From Altererythrobacter sp. (GTDB lineage Bacteria; Pseudomonadota; Alphaproteobacteria; Sphingomonadales; Sphingomonadaceae), in contig JALZVZ010000150.1 of the NCBI GenBank assembly GCA_023299945.1, positions 1-11,198 of the forward strand: a DNA stretch of 11,198 nucleotides, given 5' to 3'. The position numbers were made by a program, and so were the translations under genes. Numbering within the stretch: the stretch's first letter is position 1; each line of letters begins with the position of its first letter. The notes beneath the pieces are model-generated. The model did not search any database and was not told the origin of the DNA. It worked only from the letters and a program-made list of their open reading frames with translations. This document shows positions 1 to 5,106 of this stretch, piece by piece.

Positions 1-71
1 GTGATGGCGGCAATGACAAGGGCGGCAATGATGACGGCCCGGGTCATGTTCCAGACTTCTTGAAAGACTAA
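1..71 (+). CDS. 3' end of an unidentified gene (Gly/Asn/Asp-rich tail)
   Basis: Only the last 22 or so codons are in the window, read in frame 3 and ending at TAA 69-71. The tail is rich in Gly, Asn and Asp (two GGND units) and closes with HVPDFLKD. Nothing here identifies the protein. The plus orientation is favoured because a hairpin with a T-run on the plus strand follows 22 bases after the stop. The opposite strand also reads plausibly (an ATG at 48 opening a short Ala/Ile/Val-rich, signal-like stretch running off the window), but that is what the complement of GGC/AAT/GAC codons gives by default, so it is the weaker reading. Confidence 0.5.
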   Translation, partial: DGGNDKGGNDDGPGHVPDFLKD

Positions 72-93
72 GGTCTATCAAAACCAAATAGAT

Positions 94-127
94 AAGGGCC
101 GCTTTGGGAAACCGAAGCGGCCCTTTT
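94..127 (+). terminator. Rho-independent terminator of the upstream plus-strand gene
   Basis: A perfect 11-bp inverted repeat (AAGGGCCGCTT at 94-104, AAGCGGCCCTT at 115-125) encloses a 10-base loop and runs into TTTT at 124-127 on the plus strand. It lies between two convergent genes. The minus side has no good T-run, so it mainly serves the gene ending at 71, though it could also stop transcripts coming from the lipoprotein gene. Confidence 0.85.
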
Positions 128-189
128 GTATGGCGTTTACAAGCTAAGCGCAGTTAATCCGCCGGACTAACAACGCCTGCTTGGGCTGA

Positions 190-726
190 TTATTGGTCTT
201 GTGTACCTGAACCTTTTGGCGCCTGCTCTTGTGTTCCAGAACCTTTAGGTGCCGGTTCTTGCGTACCAGAACCGCTGCTCTGCTGCGCTACATTCCGCTG
301 CGTTTCGCTCACTTTTTCGGATGCAGCTTTCGTCATCGCATCTGCTTTTTCAGCGACGGCTTCCTTCACTGCAGCTGCGCTGGGCGCTTTTGGTGTAGCC
401 ACTTTAGGAGCTGCAACCTTCGGTGCAGCAGCTTTAAGCACTGCTGGAGCGGGTGCTGCACTGCTTTGCGTAGATGCTGTTTCGGTTTCAGTCTCTGTTT
501 CTGTTTCTGTGCCCGCTTCAACGGCGGTTTCCGCTTCGCTGCCGTCGCTGCTTTCATCTGCATCGGTCGTCGCATCCGCATCGTCAGCGACAGTTTCGGT
601 CGCGACAACTTCAGCGCCGCCACCTGTTTCTGCGCCTTCGTCGATCGCGGTTTCTTCAGCGGTTCCGCCGCAAGCGGCCAGCGCCAAAGCGCCAAGAATG
701 GGGGTTAGTGCAATAATCTTCTTCAT
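190..726 (-). CDS. Low-complexity Ala/Thr/Glu-rich lipoprotein
   Basis: A 178-residue protein. It opens MKK, then a hydrophobic stretch, then a lipobox LAAC with the lipidated Cys at residue 19, so it should be exported, cleaved and lipid-anchored in a membrane. The mature part is low complexity: an acidic Ala/Thr/Glu/Asp segment (about 22-72), six Thr-Glu dipeptides (73-84), an Ala/Pro/Lys segment with repeated APKV units (about 90-115), a helix-forming Ala/Lys/Glu segment, and a C-terminal tandem repeat of GSGTQE-APK (152-178). No enzymatic domain is visible. An in-frame opening runs upstream to 867, but the start at 726 is chosen because it gives a proper signal peptide and has GAGGA about 8 bases before it. 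It is transcribed divergently from the gene at 866. A structural, periplasm-spanning or surface role is possible; function unknown. Confidence 0.82.
   Translation of the reverse strand: MKKIIALTPILGALALAACGGTAEETAIDEGAETGGGAEVVATETVADDADATTDADESSDGSEAETAVEAGTETETETETETASTQSSAAPAPAVLKAAAPKVAAPKVATPKAPSAAAVKEAVAEKADAMTKAASEKVSETQRNVAQQSSGSGTQEPAPKGSGTQEQAPKGSGTQDQ
193..273 (-). repeat. Tandem 30-bp repeat at the 3' end of the lipoprotein gene
   Basis: Two full units and one 21-base partial unit encode GSGTQEPAPK, GSGTQEQAPK and GSGTQDQ at the C-terminus. The units are diverged at third positions (for example the Gly-Ser-Gly-Thr codons differ between copies), so the protein repeat is kept more strictly than the DNA repeat. 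Confidence 0.8.
475..510 (-). repeat. Six Thr-Glu codon pairs (hexanucleotide tract)
   Basis: Inside the lipoprotein gene, six consecutive Thr-Glu pairs are written with near-identical six-base units (plus strand: repeated TTCTGT/CTCTGT/TTCGGT). Such a tract can gain or lose units by slippage without changing the frame, so length variation between strains is expected. Confidence 0.75.
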
Positions 727-865
727 CAATTTATTCCTCAATCGCATATTGTGGCCACTGTAACCTGAATTGAAGTGCCTTTCGCCATTCGCACCAGATG
801 TCCTCGCGGTCCTTAGCATGATGTGCAGGGCAGACAAAACCTTCGCAATTGTATAGGGGCCAAGC

Positions 866-1543
866 ATGCTAAAACGTGAACTGATCGATACCGTTCAAAT
901 CCCCGATGGCGAAGAGTTGGAGCTTTTCAGCCATGGCCGCGATTTTATGATCGTGCTGGGCCATAATGAACTGATGAGCACGCGCATGCGCTTCTCAGAG
1001 GAGCAATTGGCGGAGCTGACCTTTGACCGGCTGAAGACCGAGAGCCCGCGTATATTGATTGGCGGATATGGCATGGGCTTTACCCTGCGTGCGGCATTGG
1101 CCCGAATGGATAAAGGCGAGGCCGTGGTTGCCGAAATCGCCGAAAAAATAGTCGATTGGGCGCGTGGGCCGATGGCGGAGCTGACCGGTGATTGTCTTGA
1201 TGATCCGCGCCTCAACCTCAATATCTGCGATGTTGCGGCACTGATCGACGACGCCAATGACGGCACATGCGAGAAGTTCGATGCGATCCTTCTCGATGTC
1301 GATAATGGGCCAGACGGCATGGTTCGTTTTGACAACAACCGCCTCTATTCGCGCACAGGACTTGGCAAAGCGCGCGACGCGTTAAAGCCGGGCGGAATGC
1401 TAGCGGTTTGGTCCGCTGCGCCCGATCATGGTTTCAAGCGCCGGATGATGGATTCTCGCATGCATGTGGAAGAAGTGAACGTGCGCTCGCGACCCAATAA
1501 TAAGGGCGCGCATCATGTGATCTGGTTTGGGAAAGCGCTTTAG
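866..1543 (+). CDS. Spermidine synthase-like SAM-binding protein
   Basis: A 225-residue class I Rossmann methyltransferase-fold protein of the spermidine-synthase-like group. Visible motifs: the glycine-rich SAM-binding loop ILIGGYGMG (63-71), the acidic residue ending strand 2 in VVAEIAEKIVDWAR (Glu90), a CDVAALI segment (about 121-127) where the adenine-contacting Asp usually lies, and ILLDVDNGPDG (141-151) in the position of the polyamine synthase active-site loop. It is shorter than true spermidine synthases (about 280 residues or more) and lacks most of their N-terminal beta domain, and no speD-like decarboxylase gene is nearby, so polyamine synthesis is not assured; methyl transfer to another substrate is equally possible. 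The ATG at 866 has AGGGG (855-859) upstream. It is transcribed divergently from the lipoprotein gene, with 139 bases between starts. Confidence 0.85.
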   Translation: MLKRELIDTVQIPDGEELELFSHGRDFMIVLGHNELMSTRMRFSEEQLAELTFDRLKTESPRILIGGYGMGFTLRAALARMDKGEAVVAEIAEKIVDWARGPMAELTGDCLDDPRLNLNICDVAALIDDANDGTCEKFDAILLDVDNGPDGMVRFDNNRLYSRTGLGKARDALKPGGMLAVWSAAPDHGFKRRMMDSRMHVEEVNVRSRPNNKGAHHVIWFGKAL

Positions 1544-1681
1544 TTTTCCGCACACCTTTCGGCGCGCGATTTCCTCGCTCACACGGTTTAAGATCGCATC
1601 GCTGCGGGCGGCGACGCTTTGCGCAAAAGAATTGGCGATAGCATCAATTTCGGCTGGATCGTCGGGAATGATCCAGTCGGT
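1544..1681 (-). pseudogene. Possible gene remnant: coding-like stretch without a credible start
   Basis: The gap between the spermidine-synthase-like gene and the DUF1993 gene holds an open frame on the minus strand from a stop at 1682-1684 to 1400. Its non-overlapping part reads as a plausible protein segment (DWIIPDDPAEID, then a helix-like SFAQSVAARSDAILNRVSEE), with third positions similar to the neighbouring genes. The only usable start is a GTG at 1582, which would discard the most protein-like half, and the frame then runs under the 3' end of the upstream gene. It may be a decayed remnant or chance. The product family is not recognised. Confidence 0.25.
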
Positions 1682-1695
1682 TTACGCTTTGATTA

Positions 1696-2217
1696 TTATA
1701 GGGTCCGAAGAGCCCCGAGATAATCGCGTTTACCAAGCGGAACGCCTTGATGGCGCAAAATGTCGTAAAATGTGGTCGCGTGAAAATGAAAGTTGGGCTG
1801 AGAAAAGCTGAGCAGCATGTTCTGCGCTGTGAGCTTCATCAGGGTTTTGCCGCCCATCACAAACGCCACTTCGCTGTCAGCAATCGCCTCCAATGCGTCT
1901 GCATCCACATTGGCCAAAACATCTTGAGCGGAGGTGATCTGCGCGCGCAATCCGTCCCAGTTGCCGGAAACTTCGCTAAAGTTTGGCGAAAACTCTCCGC
2001 TGGGCAGTTGCTCCAATACGCTGGCAGAATGCAGCGAGCAGCTGCGAATATGCCACGGCAATGGCCACATATCGCCGCTTAGCTGAGCTTCGAGTAAATC
2101 GGCATCCGTCAGACCTTTATCCGCAATATACGCCTGCGCTTTATCGATCATACCGTGAATGGCGGCGAGGGTCTGTTGGCAGGTCGGGACGAAGGCATCG
2201 TAAAGTGTCAGGGCCAT
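1696..2217 (-). CDS. DUF1993 family protein
   Basis: A 173-residue cytoplasmic protein of the DUF1993 family, which is thought to share the four-helix DinB/YfiT-like fold. Family-typical features are the N-terminal LYDAFVPTCQQTLAAI helix, the short WPLPWHIRS segment, and the C-terminal FHFHATTFYDILRHQGVPLGK motif followed by DYLG. The length is normal for the family. No biochemical function is established. The ATG at 2217 is preferred over an in-frame ATG at 2241 because a purine-rich GAGAGA lies just before it and the family normally begins MALTLYD. It lies downstream of gcrA on the same strand, but a strong hairpin terminator sits about 30 bases before the start, so it should need its own promoter or live from read-through. 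Confidence 0.88.
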   Translation of the reverse strand: MALTLYDAFVPTCQQTLAAIHGMIDKAQAYIADKGLTDADLLEAQLSGDMWPLPWHIRSCSLHSASVLEQLPSGEFSPNFSEVSGNWDGLRAQITSAQDVLANVDADALEAIADSEVAFVMGGKTLMKLTAQNMLLSFSQPNFHFHATTFYDILRHQGVPLGKRDYLGALRTL

Positions 2218-2248
2218 GGTTTCTCTCTCATGCTTGTGCAATTTATAT

Positions 2249-2285
2249 AAAAGGGCCGCAAACCCATAGCGGAAGCGGCCCTTTT
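2249..2285 (-). terminator. Hairpin terminator downstream of gcrA
   Basis: A perfect 11-bp inverted repeat (AAAAGGGCCGC at 2249-2259, GCGGCCCTTTT at 2275-2285) has a 15-base loop. T-runs follow the stem on both strands, so it can act both ways. Gene order makes it the terminator of gcrA, whose stop is at 2323. Its stem is nearly the same sequence as the terminator at 94-127. Confidence 0.8.
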
Positions 2286-2322
2286 TAATTGAATCTTTGC
2301 AGAATATTTTATGAAATGCGTA

Positions 2323-3024
2323 TTATCGCACTCGCGGTCCGCCAAAGGGCAAAGGTGGAGGCGGTCTGCGCGCACCGCGAGGCAGTTGTGCCTGATAGGC
2401 CCGGCCGCAATGCTCGATGCAATAAGGGAAGCCAGGGTTCACCTCGCCGCCGCAGAAGTGAAAATCTGCCTCGCCAGGGTGCCCCATAGGCCAGCGGCAT
2501 ACTTTATCAGACAGGTCCAACAGGCTGGTTTTGTCCTTAATCGCAGGATCAGGCTTGGCAGGCACGAGCCGGCGCGGCGGTGCTGGCGGGATTGGCGGCT
2601 GCTGATCACCAGGGCCTTGGCGCAAGAACCCGCCTGGTCCAACCGAGACAATCTTGGGCAAATTGGGCGACGGATTAGGGATCGGCTGCGAGGGCACGCC
2701 CTCTTGCGATGCCGCATTGGCGGCAGATGCTGCTGCTTGAGCATTTAACAAGGCTGCAGGTGATTTTGCTATGGGTCTGGGTACCCTTGCTGCGGGTTTC
2801 TTAGGCGCTGCTTTCGCAGGTGCCTTCTTCGCCGCTGTCGCTGCTTTTTTCTTTTTCTCAGCCGCTTTCACAGGTGAGGGGCGCGATTTTAGGCCAAGCC
2901 GGTGCGCTTTTCCGATCACGGCATTGCGGCTGACACCGCCGAGCTCTTCAGCAATCTGGCTAGCGGTGGATCCGCCTTCCCACATTTTCTGGAGCGTCCC
3001 GATGCGTTCGTCTGTCCAACTCAT
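2323..3024 (-). CDS. gcrA: GcrA cell cycle regulator
   Basis: GcrA is an alphaproteobacterial transcription factor that binds the sigma70 holoenzyme and activates promoters carrying methylated GANTC sites, linking CcrM DNA methylation to the cell cycle (known from Caulobacter). The N-terminus is the diagnostic part: MSWTDERIGTLQKMW followed by a helix-turn-helix ending in SRNAVIGKAHRLGL (about 1-46). The C-terminal sigma-binding domain is also present: CRWPMGHP (176-183), DFHFCGG (187-193) and PYCIEHC (200-206) with AYQ. Between them lies an unusually long linker, first Lys/Ala-rich (about 54-80), then Pro-rich (about 110-160), so at 233 residues it is longer than the Caulobacter protein (about 173). 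The start at 3024 matches the family's MSWT opening. The next plus-strand gene is divergent. Confidence 0.96.
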   Translation of the reverse strand: MSWTDERIGTLQKMWEGGSTASQIAEELGGVSRNAVIGKAHRLGLKSRPSPVKAAEKKKKAATAAKKAPAKAAPKKPAARVPRPIAKSPAALLNAQAAASAANAASQEGVPSQPIPNPSPNLPKIVSVGPGGFLRQGPGDQQPPIPPAPPRRLVPAKPDPAIKDKTSLLDLSDKVCRWPMGHPGEADFHFCGGEVNPGFPYCIEHCGRAYQAQLPRGARRPPPPLPFGGPRVR

Positions 3025-3129
3025 GAGTTTCTCAAATTCCCGTTTTAAATTTCGCCATTACCCTAGGCAGATTCCTGTCTGGTGGCAAAGGGGCGCTTGT
3101 CACAACGCTCGCTTGCCCCTAACCGCCAA

Positions 3130-4032
3130 ATGATGGCCGATCAAGCAATGACACAGACTGGCGAAACTGTCGCCTCAGATACAGACAATAGTAGCGTCTC
3201 TCAAAAGGGCTCTAATTTCCCGCCAAAGGGGGAGCCATTTTTTACCGGTATCAACCGAATTGGTCTTTGGTCCCTTTATATTAAGGAGGTTCGCCGGTTT
3301 CTCAAGGTGCAGACGCAGACTATCTGGGCCCCGGCGGTCACAACTCTGCTGTTTCTGGTGATTTTTACCGTCGCATTGGGCCGCGGCGGGCGCGAAGTGC
3401 TAGGCGTTCCTTTCGCCAGCTTTATCGCGCCGGGTCTGATTATGATGGGCATGATGCAAAACGCCTTTGCCAATTCGTCCTTCTCGCTTCTGTCTGGCAA
3501 AATCATGGGAACGATTATTGATCTGCTAATGCCTCCTTTGTCCGAAGGCGAGCTGATGGTGGGTATTATTGCAGCGGCTGTTACGCGCGCGATTGCAGTG
3601 GGTTGTACGGTAGCGTTGGCGATGCTGCTATGGCCCGGCGTGAGCCTGTCGGTTGAGCATTGGTGGGCCGTAATATGGTTTGGTCTGATGGGATCAGTAC
3701 TGCTGGCCTTGCTTGGCCTGCTTACCTCGATTTGGGCTGAAAAGTTTGATCACAATGCCGCGATCACCAATTTTGTGATTGCGCCGCTCTCGCTCTTGTC
3801 AGGCACTTTCTATGTGATCGACAAGCTTGCGCCGGCTTTCCAAATAATCAGCCGTGCGAACCCATTCTTCTATATGATCTCTGGCTTTCGCTATGGCTTC
3901 TTGGGGCAAAGCGATTTGGGCGCGGGTGCAGCGCCAGTGGTTCAAGCCGCAATTGGTGTGGCCGTGCTGAACCTGGTTCTGGCTTTGATTACCTATAAGG
4001 TCCTCAAATCAGGATGGAAGTTGAAGGATTGA
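3130..4032 (+). CDS. ABC-2 type transporter permease
   Basis: A membrane permease of the ABC-2 (DrrB/YadH-like) class, about 300 residues with some six transmembrane segments. After a hydrophilic N-terminal tail of roughly 40 residues comes YIKEVRRF and the first hydrophobic segment (APAVTTLLFLVIFTVALG). Family-typical signatures follow: SFIAPGLIMMGMMQNAF, IIDLLMPPLSEGE, and near the end LLSGTFYVIDKLAP with NPFFYMISGFRYGFLG. Such permeases pair with a separate ATPase to export lipids, glycans or drugs; no ATPase gene lies next to it here. The start is uncertain: GTG 3082, the adjacent ATGs at 3130 and 3133, or ATG 3148 are in frame, and none has a clear Shine-Dalgarno. It is convergent with hspQ, with 23 bases between stops. 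The substrate cannot be read from the sequence. Confidence 0.9.
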   Translation: MMADQAMTQTGETVASDTDNSSVSQKGSNFPPKGEPFFTGINRIGLWSLYIKEVRRFLKVQTQTIWAPAVTTLLFLVIFTVALGRGGREVLGVPFASFIAPGLIMMGMMQNAFANSSFSLLSGKIMGTIIDLLMPPLSEGELMVGIIAAAVTRAIAVGCTVALAMLLWPGVSLSVEHWWAVIWFGLMGSVLLALLGLLTSIWAEKFDHNAAITNFVIAPLSLLSGTFYVIDKLAPAFQIISRANPFFYMISGFRYGFLGQSDLGAGAAPVVQAAIGVAVLNLVLALITYKVLKSGWKLKD

Positions 4033-4055
4033 GCAGGCTTTACGCTCGCGCAAAT

Positions 4056-4439
4056 TTAATGTGTGAGCGTGCGCCGCATGCGGTAACGCCCAGCTTCAAA
4101 CTGTTCGAACAATTCGGTTACGTTGGGATGCTCCACCGGGCCGCTTTCTGCATCGGCAAGCAGGTTCTGCTGACTGACATAGGCGACATAAGAACTGTCA
4201 TCGCTCTCGGCGAGCAAATGATAAAACGGTTGTTCGCGGTGCGGGCGAATCTCTTTTGGGATCGATTCGTACCATTCCTCGCTATTGGCAAAGACAGGGT
4301 CGATATCGAAAATTACGCCGCGGAAATCGAACATGCGGTGCTTGACGACATCGCCAATTCCAAAGCGTGCCGATGCATGACGAGGCACATCAATTGTGCG
4401 GCCTGCTTGGGCTGAGAAGAATTCTGAGCGGTCCATCAT
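4056..4439 (-). CDS. hspQ: Heat shock protein HspQ (hemimethylated DNA-binding, YccV-like)
   Basis: A 127-residue cytoplasmic protein with the full YccV/HspQ domain: FGIGDVVKHRMFDFRG (26-41), DIDPVFANSEEWY (45-57), QPFYHLLAE (70-78), YVAYVSQQNLL (84-94) and VEHPNV (102-107). In enterobacteria HspQ is a heat-inducible small protein that binds hemimethylated oriC DNA in vitro and acts as a substrate-specificity factor for Lon protease; the role in alphaproteobacteria is less clear. It carries about 20 extra N-terminal residues compared with E. coli HspQ (105 residues). Two adjacent ATGs (4439 and 4436) are possible starts, with only a weak purine stretch upstream. Confidence 0.93.
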   Translation of the reverse strand: MMDRSEFFSAQAGRTIDVPRHASARFGIGDVVKHRMFDFRGVIFDIDPVFANSEEWYESIPKEIRPHREQPFYHLLAESDDSSYVAYVSQQNLLADAESGPVEHPNVTELFEQFEAGRYRMRRTLTH

Positions 4440-4562
4440 GTTGATCTATATGGCGCTTGGGGCGTGCGAAACAAGCGCAGATACAATGCTTCTGGATAAA
4501 TGGCTTGAGATTTCTTCGATATTGAGGGCTTGGCAAGGATTGTTGGGTAAGCTAACCGCCGC

Positions 4563-4585
4563 GCTCCTGCAGACATAGCGGGAGC
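4563..4585. other. Hairpin of unknown role upstream of tRNA-Ser
   Basis: GCTCCTGC (4563-4570) can pair with GCGGGAGC (4578-4585) as an 8-bp stem with one G-T wobble and a 7-base loop. Neither side has the T-run of a typical terminator. It sits between the divergent hspQ and tRNA genes, about 45 bases before the tRNA, and may be part of a leader or a small RNA. Confidence 0.4.
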
Positions 4586-4630
4586 ACACGACCAACTTTT
4601 GCGTGATTAAGCGTTATCGCAAAATAGTGC

Positions 4631-4720
4631 GGAGAGATGCCGGAGTGGTCGAACGGGGTAGTCTCGAAAACTACTGTGCGGGCAACCGTACCCAGGGTTC
4701 GAATCCCTGTCTCTCCGCCA
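4631..4720 (+). tRNA. tRNA-Ser (anticodon CGA)
   Basis: A complete 90-base class II tRNA. Acceptor stem GGAGAGA pairs with TCTCTCC, followed by discriminator G and an encoded CCA at 4718-4720. The anticodon arm is GTAGT-CTCGAAA-ACTAC, giving anticodon CGA, which reads UCG serine codons. A long variable arm typical of serine tRNAs (TGCGGGCAACCGTA region) precedes the T arm CAGGG-TTCGAAT-CCCTG. No convincing promoter pair is visible upstream. Confidence 0.97.
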
Positions 4721-5071
4721 CCTATCATTGATATGATTAGATAAATTGGCGATGAATCCAAAGATGCCCTTATGGATGCGCTAAAGGGTGCTGCCATAGC
4801 AAATGTACGTAATTGAAAATTGAGGCTGTTTAATCAGGGCAAGGCTATGTCTAGAGCCAAGAAATCGGTCTGGGAAAGGGATGGCTACGCCAATCGGAGA
4901 CTAGTTGCGATTAGACTGACAGCATTTTTCAGAATGACCCAGTGATTCTAAGGCCGACTGCAATTGGGATGGAAAGCGGACTTTTGATTTGTGCGGAGCG
5001 ATTACCTTTTTAATTCTTGATAACCAAGGTTGTGTAACGTTTCGGGATAATGCAGCATCTTGCGATCTAAG

Positions 5072-5083
5072 AAATCGCGATTT
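5072..5083. promoter_or_regulatory. Perfect 12-bp palindrome, candidate operator of the redox operon
   Basis: AAATCGCGATTT is self-complementary over all 12 bases and ends 7 bases before the GGGAGG ribosome binding site of the antiporter gene. It is at the right place for a dimeric repressor, or for an RNA structure covering the leader; an overlapping GCGAT/ATCGC pairing (5062-5066 with 5074-5078) is an alternative fold. The binding protein is unknown. Confidence 0.45.
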
Positions 5084-5090
5084 TGCGAGA

Positions 5091-5096
5091 GGGAGG
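5091..5096 (+). promoter_or_regulatory. Ribosome binding site of the antiporter gene
   Basis: GGGAGG lies 10 bases before ATG 5107 and supports that start over the in-frame TTG at 5083, which lies upstream of it. Confidence 0.7.
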
Positions 5097-5106
5097 TGCG
5101 CCTGAA

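Larger units (their letters stand above)
4721..5106. other. Gene-free leader between tRNA-Ser and the antiporter operon
   Basis: A 386-base stretch with no supportable gene. The best short frame (ATG 4847, 32 codons) has no recognisable features. The AT-rich end holds a -10-like GATAAT (5046-5051); TTGATA at 5017-5022 is 23 bases away, too far for a standard sigma70 promoter, so the operon promoter is not resolved. A 12-bp palindrome and the ribosome binding site lie at the right edge. No copy of the tRNA 3' end, integrase or other sign of a mobile element is visible. Confidence 0.6.

Noticed and set aside
229..708. 159-residue Cys/Phe/Arg-rich open frame on the plus strand
   Set aside because: It is the complement of the low-complexity lipoprotein gene; the odd composition follows from Ala/Glu/Thr codons read backwards. 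The lipoprotein frame has signal peptide, lipobox and ribosome binding site.
866..1543. Calling the gene speE (true spermidine synthase)
   Set aside because: It is too short, lacks the N-terminal domain and has no speD partner nearby; only the fold and SAM motif are certain.
1654..1676. CTGGATC/GATCCAG hairpin as a terminator between convergent genes
   Set aside because: The stem is only 7 bp with no T-run on either strand, and it lies inside the coding-like stretch.
2311..2748. Plus-strand frames opposite gcrA (2311-2748, 2771-3133)
   Set aside because: They lie opposite an unmistakable gcrA gene and show no family features.
4042..4070. ACGCTC/GAGCGT inverted repeat as terminator between the permease and hspQ
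   Set aside because: Only 6 bp with a 17-base loop and no T-run; it overlaps the end of hspQ.
4552..4797. 81-residue open frame on the minus strand across the tRNA (GGETGIRTLGTVA...)
   Set aside because: It is the antisense of tRNA-Ser. This type of ETGIRTLGT frame is a well-known artefact that recurs wherever serine tRNAs are translated on the wrong strand.
5017..5051. TTGATA plus GATAAT as the operon promoter
   Set aside because: The spacing is 23 bases, too long for a sigma70 promoter; no better -35 lies 16-18 bases before GATAAT.
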